DNA from: Aestuariimicrobium kwangyangense DSM 21549
GTDB lineage: Bacteria > Actinomycetota > Actinomycetes > Propionibacteriales > Propionibacteriaceae
Reading direction: 5' to 3'
NCBI RefSeq assembly: GCF_000421525.1
Contig: NZ_ATXE01000001.1
Location: 992,001-1,056,000 of the forward strand
DNA: 64,000 nt
Positions 36,223-44,121 of this stretch are shown one piece after another. The position numbers and the translations under genes were made by a program. Each line of letters begins with the position of its first letter. Position 1 is the stretch's first letter. The notes beneath the pieces were generated by a model. The model was not told the origin of the DNA. It saw nothing but the letters and a program-made list of their open reading frames with translations, and did no database searches.

Positions 36223-36638
36223 TCGACGCCGGTGACGGGGCGGTGCTGCGACGCTGCGTCCAGCGCCGCGAGTTGGTCACCCTCCCACGCCCCGCCCTCG
36301 TCCGCGACGAAGCAGAACTCGTTGCCGGACGGGTCCGACAGCACCGCGAAACCTGCCCGGGGCCGCCCTTGGAGGGGTGTCACGATGCGCGCGCCCAACT
36401 CGAGGGCCACGCGGGTCGCCTCCTCGATGTCCTCGACCTCTAGGTCAAGGTGCAGCCGGTTCTTGGCAACCTTGGCCTCTGGCACCTGCTGGAACGCCAG
36501 TCGCACGGGCTTGGATTCGACGACGGCCCAGCCCTCGCCCATCGCAGCCCAGCGGGCGCCGAAGATCGCCCCCCAGAACGCCGCCAGCTCGGCTGGCACC
36601 GCGCAGTCGACCACCACTTCTTGCACCCGAACAGCCAC
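36207..36638 (-). CDS. VOC-family protein (glyoxalase-like domain)
   Basis: 143 residues. RVQEVVVDCAVPAELAAFWG opens the fold, LAFQQVPEAKVAKNRLHLDLEV gives the metal-site His, and GFAVLSDPSGNEFCFV the closing Glu strand. It is the Glyoxalase_6-like actinobacterial type, substrate unknown. The GTG at 36638 is selected for GGAAGGAG 5 bp upstream. Overlaps the PD40 gene 3' end by 16 bp on the opposite strand. Confidence 0.85.
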   Translation of the reverse strand: MAVRVQEVVVDCAVPAELAAFWGAIFGARWAAMGEGWAVVESKPVRLAFQQVPEAKVAKNRLHLDLEVEDIEEATRVALELGARIVTPLQGRPRAGFAVLSDPSGNEFCFVADEGGAWEGDQLAALDAASQHRPVTGVDQSNG

Positions 36639-36722
36639 GGCCGCTCCTTCCCGGATGCGCCGCACAGTATCCCGACCGGCTGACCGGCTCACCAGCGGGT
36701 CACGCTTGCGCCGGCGCGGAGG

Positions 36723-37355
36723 TCAGCTCGCCCGGCAGGTGACCCCGGTGGCATGCACCGGGCAGTAGCCGTTCGGGTTCGCCTCCAGGTACTGCTGGTG
36801 GTAGTCCTCGGCCAGGTAGAACTCACCCGCCGGAGCGATCTCGGTGGTGATCCGCGAGAAGCCCGCACGGCTGAAGGCCTGCTGGTACTCGTCACGGACG
36901 CGCTCCGCGACGGCAGCCTGCTCGTCGTCGACGGTGTAGATGGCGGAGCGGTACTGGGATCCGACGTCATTGCCCTGGCGGTCGCCCTGGGTGGGGTCGT
37001 GGTTCTCGAAGAAGATCCCCAGGAGGTCGGCGAAGCTGACCACCGTCGGGTCGAAGGTGACGCGGACCACCTCCGCGTGACCAGTCCTTCCCGAACAGAC
37101 CTCACGGTAGGTGGGGTTGGGGGTGAATCCACCCTGGTAGCCGACGGCCGTCGACAGCACACCCTCGGTCTGCCAGTAGAGCTTCTCGGCCCCCCAGAAG
37201 CAGCCCAGCGCCAAGTAGGCGGTCTGGGCGCCGGGGAAGTCGCGATCGAGCTTGTCTCCGAAGATGCGGTGGAACGGCGCCTGGGTCAGCACCGGTTCGG
37301 CTCGTCCCGGCAGGGCAGTCTCGGCTGTGACGGGGGCCTGGTTGAATCCGAACAT
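36723..37355 (-). CDS. msrA: peptide-methionine (S)-S-oxide reductase MsrA
   Basis: 210 residues, the ~30-residue N-terminal-extended form seen in actinobacteria and plants. The catalytic motif [11 protein letters not shown] is near residue 51, followed by [24 protein letters not shown], and the tail has [15 protein letters not shown] with two possible recycling cysteines. Reduces methionine-S-sulfoxide in proteins. Leaderless ATG with TAGGCT 6 nt upstream. Confidence 0.97.
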   Translation of the reverse strand: MFGFNQAPVTAETALPGRAEPVLTQAPFHRIFGDKLDRDFPGAQTAYLALGCFWGAEKLYWQTEGVLSTAVGYQGGFTPNPTYREVCSGRTGHAEVVRVTFDPTVVSFADLLGIFFENHDPTQGDRQGNDVGSQYRSAIYTVDDEQAAVAERVRDEYQQAFSRAGFSRITTEIAPAGEFYLAEDYHQQYLEANPNGYCPVHATGVTCRAS

Positions 37356-37361
37356 GTCCCC

Positions 37362-37367
37362 AGCCTA
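37362..37367 (-). promoter_or_regulatory. -10 box of msrA (leaderless)
   Basis: TAGGCT on the minus strand, 6 nt before the ATG at 37355. Confidence 0.55.
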
Positions 37368-37471
37368 GGCGGCCCGGCCCGGCGGGCGACATTGTGATCG
37401 CCCACGGCTGAGAATCACGCTCGACGCGCCGGAGGGGAGCGCACGCCAGGCGTCCAATCTCGACGCCACTG

Positions 37472-37500
37472 TTGGCTGCCGGAGCCACTGCAAGCACAAT
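37472..37500 (+). promoter_or_regulatory. promoter of the gtrA-like gene (leaderless)
   Basis: -35 TTGGCT (37472-37477), 17-nt spacer, -10 CACAAT (37495-37500), then 6 nt to the ATG at 37507. No ribosome binding site. Confidence 0.6.
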
Positions 37501-37506
37501 GGACGA

Positions 37507-38109
37507 ATGACACCGAGCACCCGCCTGGGCAACGCCGCCCAAGTCTTCGAGCGCTTCACCGGCGCGGTGCACGCGGTACTTCCCGGGCCGCTCAAGCGGC
37601 TGCCCGAGACCTTCATCGGGTACGCCGTGATCAACGGCTCGTCGTTCGCACTCGACCTGCTGCTGTTGAGCCTGTTCTTCGGTCACCTGCACCTGCCGTA
37701 CCCGGTGGCGGTCTCGCTGGGCTATGGCACGGCCTGCGTCTACTCATTCGTGATCAACCGCTGGCTCAACTTCCGCTCCCACGGACACGTCGGGGCCCAG
37801 TCGGCCCGCTACGTCGTGACCATGACCTCGAACTACGTGATCTGGATCCTCGGGTTCTCGTGGTTGATGGAACACCTGGGTGTGCAGTTCCAGTTGGCCC
37901 GGTTCATGGCGGCCTGCATCGAGGGCATCTACGTCTATGTCCTGCTGCGGTGGTGGGTCTTCCGCAATGTGCGGGAGGTGGCGCCGGCTGCACATCCGGC
38001 TGCCGCTCCGAGCCAGAGCAGTCTTCAGTCCTCGTCGCCCTTGGCGGCCGTGGAGTCGACGGGCAGCCTCCAGTCGACGGGTCCTGAGCCGGCGGCCTCC
38101 AGCATCTGA
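37507..38109 (+). CDS. GtrA-family membrane protein
   Basis: 200 residues with four transmembrane helices between about 36 and 158. [16 protein letters not shown] opens the domain, and [13 protein letters not shown] contains the conserved N-R-W-x-F-R stretch after helix 3. The family flips or assists prenyl-linked sugars across the membrane in O-antigen or arabinogalactan-type pathways. The hydrophilic C-terminal 40 residues (Ser/Pro/Ala) are coded over the antisense 3' end of ung. Confidence 0.9.
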   Translation: MTPSTRLGNAAQVFERFTGAVHAVLPGPLKRLPETFIGYAVINGSSFALDLLLLSLFFGHLHLPYPVAVSLGYGTACVYSFVINRWLNFRSHGHVGAQSARYVVTMTSNYVIWILGFSWLMEHLGVQFQLARFMAACIEGIYVYVLLRWWVFRNVREVAPAAHPAAAPSQSSLQSSSPLAAVESTGSLQSTGPEPAASSI

Positions 38110-38741
38110 TTGGCCCGGCTGAACGGGCGCGAACCGAAGAAGCCCGACCGAGCCGACAGCGGCGAGGGGTGGGCGGACTCGATCACCGGCACGCCAGCCG
38201 ATGACAGGGTGGGGGCCAGGCTGCGCGCGTCCCTGCCCCAGAGCATGGCGACCAGTGGGCCGCCGCGCTGGGCGAGCACGTCGATGGCGTGGCCCGTGAC
38301 CTGTTCCCAGCCCTGGTTGCGGTGCGATCCGGGAGCCCCCGGGCGTACGGTCAGCACCCGGTTGAGCAGCAGCACGCCCCGCTCGAACCACGCCGTCAGG
38401 TCTCCGTGCTCGGCCGGCTCGATGCCCAGGTCGTCACGCAGTTCGGTGTAGATGTTGACCAGGCTCCGCGGCAGGGGGCGAACCTGCGGCTCGACCGAGA
38501 AACTCAGTCCGACCGCATGCCCGGGGGTGGGGTAGGGGTCCTGGCCGACGACCAGCACGCGCACATCTGCCAGCGGGCGCGAGAAGGCCCTCAGCACTCG
38601 ATCGCCGGAGGGGAGGTAACTCCTGCCCGCGGCCACCTCTGCCCGCAGGAAGTCCCCGGCCCGACGAATCGCCGGTTCCACGGGCCGCATGGCCTCGGCC
38701 CAGTCGGGGGCCATCAACTCCGCCATCGGACGAGCACTCAT
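38025..38741 (-). CDS. ung: uracil-DNA glycosylase
   Basis: 238 residues, family 1. Excises uracil from DNA. Motif [19 protein letters not shown] near residue 66 carries the catalytic Asp, ALMAP-like N-terminal, [14 protein letters not shown] follows, and motif [16 protein letters not shown] gives the catalytic His. The C-terminal ~28 residues are encoded antisense to the gtrA-like gene (85-bp overlap). Leaderless start with TAGCGT 6 nt upstream. Confidence 0.97.
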   Translation of the reverse strand: MSARPMAELMAPDWAEAMRPVEPAIRRAGDFLRAEVAAGRSYLPSGDRVLRAFSRPLADVRVLVVGQDPYPTPGHAVGLSFSVEPQVRPLPRSLVNIYTELRDDLGIEPAEHGDLTAWFERGVLLLNRVLTVRPGAPGSHRNQGWEQVTGHAIDVLAQRGGPLVAMLWGRDARSLAPTLSSAGVPVIESAHPSPLSARSGFFGSRPFSRANQMLEAAGSGPVDWRLPVDSTAAKGDED

Positions 38742-38747
38742 GGGTCC

Positions 38748-38753
38748 ACGCTA
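38748..38753 (-). promoter_or_regulatory. -10 box of ung (leaderless)
   Basis: TAGCGT on the minus strand, 6 nt before the ATG at 38741. Confidence 0.55.
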
Positions 38754-38798
38754 GCGATCAGCGTTCCGGTCTGCGGCGACCCCGGCTCCTCCCTGAAG

Positions 38799-38842
38799 TG
38801 CCAAGGGCTCCCTGTCAGATTGGCAAGGCGGCCTTGTAGTTT
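38799..38842 (+). promoter_or_regulatory. TGCCAA/TTGGCA dyad and -10 box before the DUF4097-like gene
   Basis: TGCCAA (38799-38804) and TTGGCA (38820-38825) form an inverted repeat 15 bp apart. TAGTTT (38837-38842) is 7 nt before the ATG. The dyad may be an operator; no regulator is adjacent other than DUF2089. Confidence 0.35.
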
Positions 38843-38849
38843 GGGCGCC

Positions 38850-39863
38850 ATGAGCGACATCACCTCCATCCTCGAAGACCTCGCCGCGGGTCGGATCGAC
38901 GCCGCCGAGGCTGCCCACCGCATCGAAGCGGCGAAGGCCGCCTCACCCACCGTGCCCGACCCCGATGTGCTGCCCCCTCAGGAGCCCTCGCGACGCGGCT
39001 CCTACGACGAACTCGATGGCGGACGGCCGCAGTTCGCCTCACATGCGCGGGAGAGCTTCCGCCGGTCCGAGCCTGACGACTCGTCCGGGCAGCAGCCTTC
39101 GCGTGATCAGGAACCATCCGCTCGTCGGCAGTCCTCGTCGGCGCAGCAGGCCGCCCCCGAGGTCAACCTCGACGAGGTTCCCGAGTCGGCCGCGGCCGAA
39201 CCGGGTGCTCGTCCGGCGGGTTCGAAGGGTGTCGACCGGGTCGTGGTCCGTGCCACCGGTCGGAGGGTGCGGATCATCGGTGACCCCAAGGTGGCCACCC
39301 TGTCGGCCGACGGACCCCACGTCCTGCGACGCACCGGTCGCGTGCTCGAGGTGACCAGCGACGGAGACCTCGGGCCCTCCCTCGACGGGTTCTCGATCGT
39401 CCGACCGCCGAAGTCGCTGGACGACCTGCGCTCGGTCGGGCTGGGCAAGGCCCTCACGTTGCGGGTCAACCCCGCCATCGCCGTCGACGCAGAGGTGACC
39501 GCCGGCAGTCTCAAGGTGGTCGGTGTGCCAGTGCTCGGAAAGATCCGGGTGACGGCCGGCTCGGCCAGTGTCACCGATGTCGTCGAGGTCAACGACGCGC
39601 TCGTCCAAGCCGGATCGGCCTCGGTGGAAGGGCCCCTCAAGCAGGGACGATCGAGGGTGCGGGTCGAATCGGGCTCGCTGTCGGTCAAGCTCACCGAGGG
39701 CGCCAACGTCACCATCAAGGCCGACGCCCACCTCGGCAAGGTCGCATGGCCGGTCGAGGGACAGGTGGACGAGTACGTCGTCGGCAACGGTTCGGCTCGG
39801 CTCGACATCGGTGTCGTGATGGGGCACGCCTCCATCAAGGTCGACGAGACCGACGGGAACTGA
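38850..39863 (+). CDS. DUF4097-like beta-helix protein with SHOCT-like N-terminus
   Basis: 337 residues. Residues 1-30 (SDITSILEDLAAGRIDAAEA) resemble the short SHOCT-like helical motif, 35-120 are disordered (Ser/Pro/Gln/Glu), and 125-335 repeat beta strands (VTAGSLKVVGVPVLGKIRV, TAGSASVTDVVEV, VESGSLSVKL) like the DUF4097 beta-helix or adhesin fold. No signal peptide. It precedes a DUF2089 gene by 2 bp, a pairing known in several bacteria; likely a regulatory or envelope-stress pair, function unproven. Confidence 0.75.
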   Translation: MSDITSILEDLAAGRIDAAEAAHRIEAAKAASPTVPDPDVLPPQEPSRRGSYDELDGGRPQFASHARESFRRSEPDDSSGQQPSRDQEPSARRQSSSAQQAAPEVNLDEVPESAAAEPGARPAGSKGVDRVVVRATGRRVRIIGDPKVATLSADGPHVLRRTGRVLEVTSDGDLGPSLDGFSIVRPPKSLDDLRSVGLGKALTLRVNPAIAVDAEVTAGSLKVVGVPVLGKIRVTAGSASVTDVVEVNDALVQAGSASVEGPLKQGRSRVRVESGSLSVKLTEGANVTIKADAHLGKVAWPVEGQVDEYVVGNGSARLDIGVVMGHASIKVDETDGN

Positions 39864-39865
39864 CG

Positions 39866-40306
39866 ATGCCTCGTGCACACGGACTGGTGCGGGCAATGGC
39901 GGACCGCACCAGGCGGCGCCAACTGGCCGAACCCAAGCACCGCGCGCCGGGGGAGTGCCCCGTCTGCGGCGAGACGTTGCTGACCATCCGGCTCGGCTGT
40001 CCCGGTTGCGGCACCGAGATCGTCGGCGAGTTCGACCCGTGCGAGTTCTGTGCCCTGGATGACGCCGAACTGCACCTGCTGCGGCTCTTCCTGGCGGCCA
40101 GGGGCAACCTCAAGGAGGTCGAGAAGCATCTGGGGGTGAGCTACCCGACCGCACGGTTGCGGCTCACCGGGTTGCTCGCCAAGTTGGGGCTCAGCGGTGA
40201 GGCGGACGAGGATCCGGGCCTCACCGCCGAGCAGGTGTTGAAGGAGGTCGCCCAAGGAGCGCTGACGCCCATCGAGGGCGCCAGGCTGATCGAGAGCCTG
40301 GGCTGA
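39866..40306 (+). CDS. DUF2089 zinc-ribbon/helix-turn-helix protein
   Basis: 146 residues. A zinc ribbon (GECPVCGETLLTIRLGCPGCG, given as CPVC and CPGCG pairs, plus CEFC) is followed by a winged-helix-like region LKEVEKHLGVSYPTARLRL and a C-terminal SHOCT-like helix TAEQVLKEVAQGALTPIEGARL. The HTH suggests DNA binding. ATG 39866 lies 2 bp after the preceding stop, so it is coupled to the DUF4097-like gene and may regulate it. Confidence 0.88.
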   Translation: MPRAHGLVRAMADRTRRRQLAEPKHRAPGECPVCGETLLTIRLGCPGCGTEIVGEFDPCEFCALDDAELHLLRLFLAARGNLKEVEKHLGVSYPTARLRLTGLLAKLGLSGEADEDPGLTAEQVLKEVAQGALTPIEGARLIESLG

Positions 40307-40329
40307 GTCGGACCCTGCCCCGACCAAAA

Positions 40330-40367
40330 CATCAGCGCCTGTCCCCGACCGGGAACAGGCGCTGATG
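40330..40367. terminator. bidirectional terminator between DUF2089 and greA
   Basis: CATCAGCGCCTGT (40330-40342) pairs with ACAGGCGCTGATG (40355-40367), 13 bp perfect; an A run precedes it and CTTGTCT follows, so both directions end in a T-rich stretch. Confidence 0.88.
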
Positions 40368-40386
40368 CTTGTCTGCAGGGTCTGGG

Positions 40387-40899
40387 TCAGGGTGCGAAGA
40401 TCTCCACCTTGGTGACGGTGACATCGATCTTCTTGCCGTTGGGTGCCTCGTAACTCACCTTGGCACCCACCGGCTGGCCGGTCACGGCCGCTCCGAGGGG
40501 GGACTGGGGTGAGTACACCTGCACCTGCTCCACGGACTCGTCCAGCCCGAGCAGTTCGCGGCTGCCGAGCAGGAAGGTGTCGGTGTCGTCCTCGTCGCCG
40601 AAGTAGGCGACGGTGACGAGCATGCCCGGGCCGGCCTGGTTGGTGTTGCGGGGGGCTTCCTCGACCTTGGCCTTGCGCAGGACGGCCTCCAGTTGGCGGA
40701 TACGCGCCTCCTGTTGCCCCTGCTCCTCACGGGCGGCGTGGTAGCCACCGTTCTCGGAGAGGTCACCCTCGCTGCGGGCCTCGGCGATCTTGGCGGTAAC
40801 AGCCGTGCGGCCTTCACCCTTGAGGTATTCGAGCTCATCGCGGAGCTTGTCGTAGGCCTCTTGGGTCAGCCACACGGTTTCATCAGTGTTTGCAGACAT
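40387..40899 (-). CDS. greA: transcription elongation factor GreA
   Basis: 170 residues. Rescues backtracked RNA polymerase by stimulating transcript cleavage. The N-terminal coiled coil has the tip acidic pair in ARSEGDLSENGGYHAAREEQ, and the C-terminal FKBP-like domain contains YSPQSPLGAAVTGQPVG with the conserved SP-LG-AL/AV pattern. Same position and orientation relative to mca as in mycobacteria. Confidence 0.97.
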   Translation of the reverse strand: MSANTDETVWLTQEAYDKLRDELEYLKGEGRTAVTAKIAEARSEGDLSENGGYHAAREEQGQQEARIRQLEAVLRKAKVEEAPRNTNQAGPGMLVTVAYFGDEDDTDTFLLGSRELLGLDESVEQVQVYSPQSPLGAAVTGQPVGAKVSYEAPNGKKIDVTVTKVEIFAP

Positions 40900-40939
40900 T
40901 TCGCCAGCATACTCAAGGGCCCCGTCATTGGCCCGTTCA

Positions 40940-41374
40940 TCAGGTGCGTTGGCACCCGACGAGGATGGCTGTCGTGGCCCTCAGCGAGGTGTGGAGCGTC
41001 ACTTCCTGGGTCGTGTCCTGAGTGCTCCCCGAGACCGGGAAGGTCCTTTCGCCCACCACTTCACCGCTGATCGCCTGAGCCTGCACGGTGCAGGTCGCCG
41101 CGACGCCGGGATCGGGGCGGTGCACCTTCACGGTGGTGACCACGGTCTGGTCGTCCACGACTCGGTAGCCGTGGAGTTGCCCCGAGACGCCCGGGGTGGC
41201 CCGCTCCAGACCTGCCCACACCATCCACCCGCCCAGCAACACGGCGATGACGAGGGCTGCTGCCACCCAGCTGCCGCGGCGGCCTCGGGGGTACCGTGCG
41301 CGGATGCGCTGCCGGTCCTCCTCGGTCAGCTCAACACCACGGGCGAGGTTGGGGTCAGCGTCGGGTGAGGGCAC
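40940..41374 (-). CDS. DUF4307 membrane protein
   Basis: 144 residues. ELTEEDRQRIRARYPRGRRG precedes a single membrane helix (about 37-57, WVAAALVIAVLLGGWMVW) and an exterior domain with VVDDQTVVTTVKVHRPDP and two cysteines, as in DUF4307 proteins that sit between greA and mca in actinobacteria. Function unknown. GTG 41374 is preferred over an ATG at 41398 because CAGAAT lies exactly 6 nt upstream. Confidence 0.88.
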   Translation of the reverse strand: MPSPDADPNLARGVELTEEDRQRIRARYPRGRRGSWVAAALVIAVLLGGWMVWAGLERATPGVSGQLHGYRVVDDQTVVTTVKVHRPDPGVAATCTVQAQAISGEVVGERTFPVSGSTQDTTQEVTLHTSLRATTAILVGCQRT

Positions 41375-41380
41375 TCGTCC

Positions 41381-41386
41381 ATTCTG
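41381..41386 (-). promoter_or_regulatory. -10 box of the DUF4307 gene (leaderless)
   Basis: CAGAAT on the minus strand, 6 nt before the GTG at 41374. Confidence 0.45.
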
Positions 41387-41457
41387 CCCGGTCAGCATCG
41401 TGGCACGAACACCGCCCCGTGCTTGCTGGGCGGGATGTCGGCGGGGCGAAGGTTGGG

Positions 41458-41463
41458 CACAAT
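41458..41463 (+). promoter_or_regulatory. -10 box of mca (leaderless)
   Basis: CACAAT, 7 nt before the ATG at 41471; the same hexamer serves the gtrA-like gene. Confidence 0.5.
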
Positions 41464-41470
41464 GGGGCGC

Positions 41471-42379
41471 ATGTCTTCCGACCTTCGCCTGCTGAACGTG
41501 CACGCCCACCCCGATGACGAGTCGAGCAAGGGGGCGGCCACGACGGCTCGCTACGTCAGCGAGGGCGTGCGGGTGATGGTCGCGACGTGCACCGGTGGTG
41601 AGCGCGGCTCGGTGCTCAACCCCAAACTCGACCGCCCCGAGGTGTGGGAACACATCGCCGAGATCCGTCGTGGAGAGATGGACCGTGCCCGCGAGATCCT
41701 CGGCATCGAGCAGGCCTGGCTGGGATTCGTCGACTCGGGACTGCCCGAGGGGGACCCCCTGCCGCCGCTGCCCGAGGGCTGCTTCGGGTTGACCGACCCG
41801 ACCGTCTCGTGCGGGCCGCTGGTCAAGCTGATCAGGGAGTTCAGGCCCCAGGTGATGACCACCTACGACGAACGGGGCGGCTACCCCCACCCCGACCACA
41901 TCATGTGCCACAACATCAGCGTCGAGGCCTTCCACCAGGCAGCCGACCCCGAGGCCTGGCCCGAGCACGGCCCCGCCTGGCAAGTGAGCAAGTTGTACTA
42001 CCACATGGGCATGCACCGGTTGCGGTTGGCTGCGCTCGACGCAGCCATGCACGAGGCGGGCATGGACTCCCCGTACCGGGAGCGCCTGGCGCAGTGGGAC
42101 GACATGCACTACGAGACCAGGATCACCACGCGGGTCGACTGCGGCGACTGGTTCGAGGTGCGTGACAACGCACTTCGGGCCCACGCCACCCAGGTCGACC
42201 CGGACGGCTTCTGGTTCCAGGTGCCGCGTGAGATCCAGCTGAGGGTCTGGCCCACCGAGGACTACCAGTTGGTCGAGTCGATGGTCGACACCGAACTGCC
42301 CGAGGACGACCTGTTCGCCGGGCTGCGCGTGACCCCGCACCCGTCGGCCCACGCCCGGGGTGAGGACTTCACCATCTGA
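41471..42379 (+). CDS. mca: mycothiol S-conjugate amidase
   Basis: 302 residues. PIG-L/LmbE-type zinc amidase: HAHPDDESSKGAATTARYV with the AHPDDE metal motif near 12-17, TCTGGERGS, and the third zinc ligand in GGYPHPDHIMCHN. Mca cleaves mycothiol-toxin conjugates to a mercapturic acid and GlcN-Ins. Distinguished from the paralogue MshB by its greA-DUF4307 neighbours and by the long LPEGDPLPPLPEGCF insert. It indicates that the organism makes mycothiol. Confidence 0.95.
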   Translation: MSSDLRLLNVHAHPDDESSKGAATTARYVSEGVRVMVATCTGGERGSVLNPKLDRPEVWEHIAEIRRGEMDRAREILGIEQAWLGFVDSGLPEGDPLPPLPEGCFGLTDPTVSCGPLVKLIREFRPQVMTTYDERGGYPHPDHIMCHNISVEAFHQAADPEAWPEHGPAWQVSKLYYHMGMHRLRLAALDAAMHEAGMDSPYRERLAQWDDMHYETRITTRVDCGDWFEVRDNALRAHATQVDPDGFWFQVPREIQLRVWPTEDYQLVESMVDTELPEDDLFAGLRVTPHPSAHARGEDFTI

Positions 42380-42385
42380 GCGGAG

Positions 42386-42391
42386 TAGCCT
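42386..42391 (+). promoter_or_regulatory. -10 box of the small membrane protein gene (leaderless)
   Basis: TAGCCT, 6 nt before the ATG at 42398. Confidence 0.5.
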
Positions 42392-42397
42392 CGAGCC

Positions 42398-42589
42398 ATG
42401 GTTCCCGCGTTCGCCATCGGCTCCGGCCCGCTCACCCTGCTCGTCTTCGTGGCGCTCGGCGCGTTCGTGGTGCTGGGCTGGTACAGCCTGCGGCGCAACC
42501 TGAGGGGCATCGACTTCAACGACCGGGGGTCCCGCGCCAGCGGTGAGCCCGGTCCCACCCCGGTCAGCCCGGACGAACGTTCGTCCTGA
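42398..42589 (+). CDS. small single-pass membrane protein next to mca
   Basis: 63 residues: one hydrophobic helix (about 8-28, SGPLTLLVFVALGAFVVLGWY) then a basic and polar tail RRNLRGIDFND. A small membrane protein occupies the same place after mca in mycobacteria (Rv1083). Function unknown. Its last 26 bp overlap the 3' end of the convergent kinase gene. Confidence 0.8.
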   Translation: MVPAFAIGSGPLTLLVFVALGAFVVLGWYSLRRNLRGIDFNDRGSRASGEPGPTPVSPDERSS

Positions 42590-43517
42590 GCGCACTGTCG
42601 AGGTAGGCGCATCCCTCCTCGTCATGCCCGAGTCGGCGCAGGTAGAGGCCGGTCGTGACCCGCTCGATCCCCGCCCAGGCGAGGATGGCTGGTGCATCAC
42701 ATCCGGTCTGTTGGGCCAGTTCGGACGCCTTCGCCCTCAGCATGCCCCGCGGGTCGTCGGCGGCGAGCAGTTCCGTCGTCCAACTGCGCAGCACCACGCC
42801 CAAGTCGTACTCGGGTTCGCAGCCCCCGGTGCCGTCGGCATCGACCAGGACCGGCTCACCGTCGTCGCGCACCATCAGGTTGCCGGCATGGGGGTCCCCG
42901 TGCGAGCAGACCAGCCGATCGGGGCGGTAGGCCCTGAGTCGCCCGCGGGCAAGGTCGCGCGCCGCTTCGACGGCCGGACGATGTCGGGGTTCGGCGAGGT
43001 GGCCGAGCTCGTCCAGCAGGCCGAGCAGGCCCTCCGCCTTGTGTCGCGCCGGGGGCACCGCAAGCGACGCGGTGGCCTGCCAGAACTTCAGGAGTGCCCC
43101 TGCGATGAGGCCGGGGGAGGTGTCCCACGACTCAGCCGGCCCGGGCCGAAGGCGCTCCATCAGTAGCGCACCCCGGTCGACGTCGGAGGCGAGCACCCGG
43201 ACACAACCCCGCCCAGCAGCCTCGTCGAGCACTCGGAACTGGGCGGCGGTGTACTCGTCGGGAAGTACCAGTTTGAGGACGCATTCCCCGGGCCACCCGC
43301 CGGTGGCCCGAGCGCCGCTGGCCGGCAGGACGAGTGACCAGGCGCCGCCCTCGTAGGGATCTCCCACGGTGAGCCCCCAGCGTTCGCACAGGTCGCTCAC
43401 CAGCGCCGGCAGGCGGGTCGCCCAGGCACGGGCCTCGGGCCCGGCGTGGGTGAGGGTGGTCGTCAATCGGGCGGGCAGCCTCAGCGGTGCAGGGAGGTCG
43501 GGAGGGGCGGCGGTCAT
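42564..43517 (-). CDS. aminoglycoside/hydroxyurea-type phosphotransferase
   Basis: 317 residues, kinase-like fold of the APH(6)/hydroxyurea resistance family. The N-lobe contains GGAWSLVLPAS and CVLKLVLPDEYTAAQ, the hinge ALLMERL, the catalytic loop VCSHGDPHAGNLMVRDDGEPVLVDADG with HGD and N plus metal-binding D. A resistance role is only a family guess; substrates of such chromosomal copies vary. ATG 43517 has CAGGAT 6 nt upstream. Overlaps the small membrane gene 3' end by 26 bp antisense. Confidence 0.88.
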   Translation of the reverse strand: MTAAPPDLPAPLRLPARLTTTLTHAGPEARAWATRLPALVSDLCERWGLTVGDPYEGGAWSLVLPASGARATGGWPGECVLKLVLPDEYTAAQFRVLDEAAGRGCVRVLASDVDRGALLMERLRPGPAESWDTSPGLIAGALLKFWQATASLAVPPARHKAEGLLGLLDELGHLAEPRHRPAVEAARDLARGRLRAYRPDRLVCSHGDPHAGNLMVRDDGEPVLVDADGTGGCEPEYDLGVVLRSWTTELLAADDPRGMLRAKASELAQQTGCDAPAILAWAGIERVTTGLYLRRLGHDEEGCAYLDSALRTNVRPG

Positions 43518-43523
43518 GGGTCC

Positions 43524-43529
43524 ATCCTG
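43524..43529 (-). promoter_or_regulatory. -10 box of the kinase gene (leaderless)
   Basis: CAGGAT on the minus strand, 6 nt before the ATG at 43517. Confidence 0.45.
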
Positions 43530-43655
43530 CCGTGGCGGTGGGCGATCCATCTTCGTCCTTCGGGGGAACACCTCGTCCGGAGCGAGCAACTCTTCGCGGC
43601 CCTGCACGGTTCTGGATCGCCCGCTCGCCAGAGCCTGCCAGACCTGATTCCTGGA

Positions 43656-43671
43656 ATACCCCCCGGGGTGT
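43656..43671 (+). promoter_or_regulatory. CsoR/CstR-type operator 1
   Basis: ATACCC-CCCG-GGGTGT: the ATACCC/GGGTAT dyad with one mismatch and 4-nt spacing, the known operator form for CsoR-family (copper or persulfide) repressors. Confidence 0.7.
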
Positions 43672-43687
43672 TATGGTTACGAACTGT

Positions 43688-43705
43688 GATACCCCCCCGG
43701 GTATC
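43688..43705 (+). promoter_or_regulatory. CsoR/CstR-type operator 2
   Basis: GATACCC-CCCC-GGGTATC, a perfect 7-bp dyad, centre 33 bp (about three helical turns) from operator 1 and 36 bp before the rhodanese ATG. The genes controlled are sulfur genes, so the persulfide sensor CstR is the likelier repressor. No csoR/cstR gene is in the window. Confidence 0.8.
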
Positions 43706-43731
43706 CATTTCACCCCAGGACAGGAGCCAGC

Positions 43732-44061
43732 ATGAGCAGGAACACCCCCGAGATCACCGTCGACCAACTCGCGACCGTGTTGCGTGACGGCGCCAATGTG
43801 ATCGACGTGCGCGAGCCGGGTGAGTACGTGGAGGGCCATGTACCGGGTGCACAGCTGATCCCGATGGGCCAGTTGGCCAACCGGATGCGTGAGCTCGACA
43901 AGTCCGCCCCTCTGTACGTCGTGTGCGCCTCGGGCAACCGCAGCGCCTCGATGACCGACCTGCTGGTCGCCACCGGCTTCGACGCCTATTCCGTCGCGGG
44001 TGGCACCTCGGGCTGGATCCGGTCCGGCCGTGAGGTCGTCACCGGAACGCAGCTCCGCTGA
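43732..44061 (+). CDS. rhodanese-like sulfurtransferase
   Basis: 109 residues, a single rhodanese domain. VIDVREPGEYVEGHVPGAQLIPMG and the active loop CASGNRSASM with the catalytic Cys near residue 65 (VVCASGNRS). It moves sulfane sulfur between thiols. First gene of the operon behind two CsoR/CstR-type operators. Start ATG 43732 has CAGGAG upstream. Confidence 0.93.
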   Translation: MSRNTPEITVDQLATVLRDGANVIDVREPGEYVEGHVPGAQLIPMGQLANRMRELDKSAPLYVVCASGNRSASMTDLLVATGFDAYSVAGGTSGWIRSGREVVTGTQLR

Positions 44062-44121
44062 GCGCACCTGAGCCGTCCGACCCCATCCCCGGCCCCACCA
44101 CACCGATTCTCGGAGGAAACC

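Noticed and set aside
38799-38825. IS-type inverted repeats
   Set aside because: Only 6 bp each, no transposase and no target duplication.
43688-43705. Terminator
   Set aside because: It lies upstream of an operon and the spacing and sequence match a CsoR-type operator.
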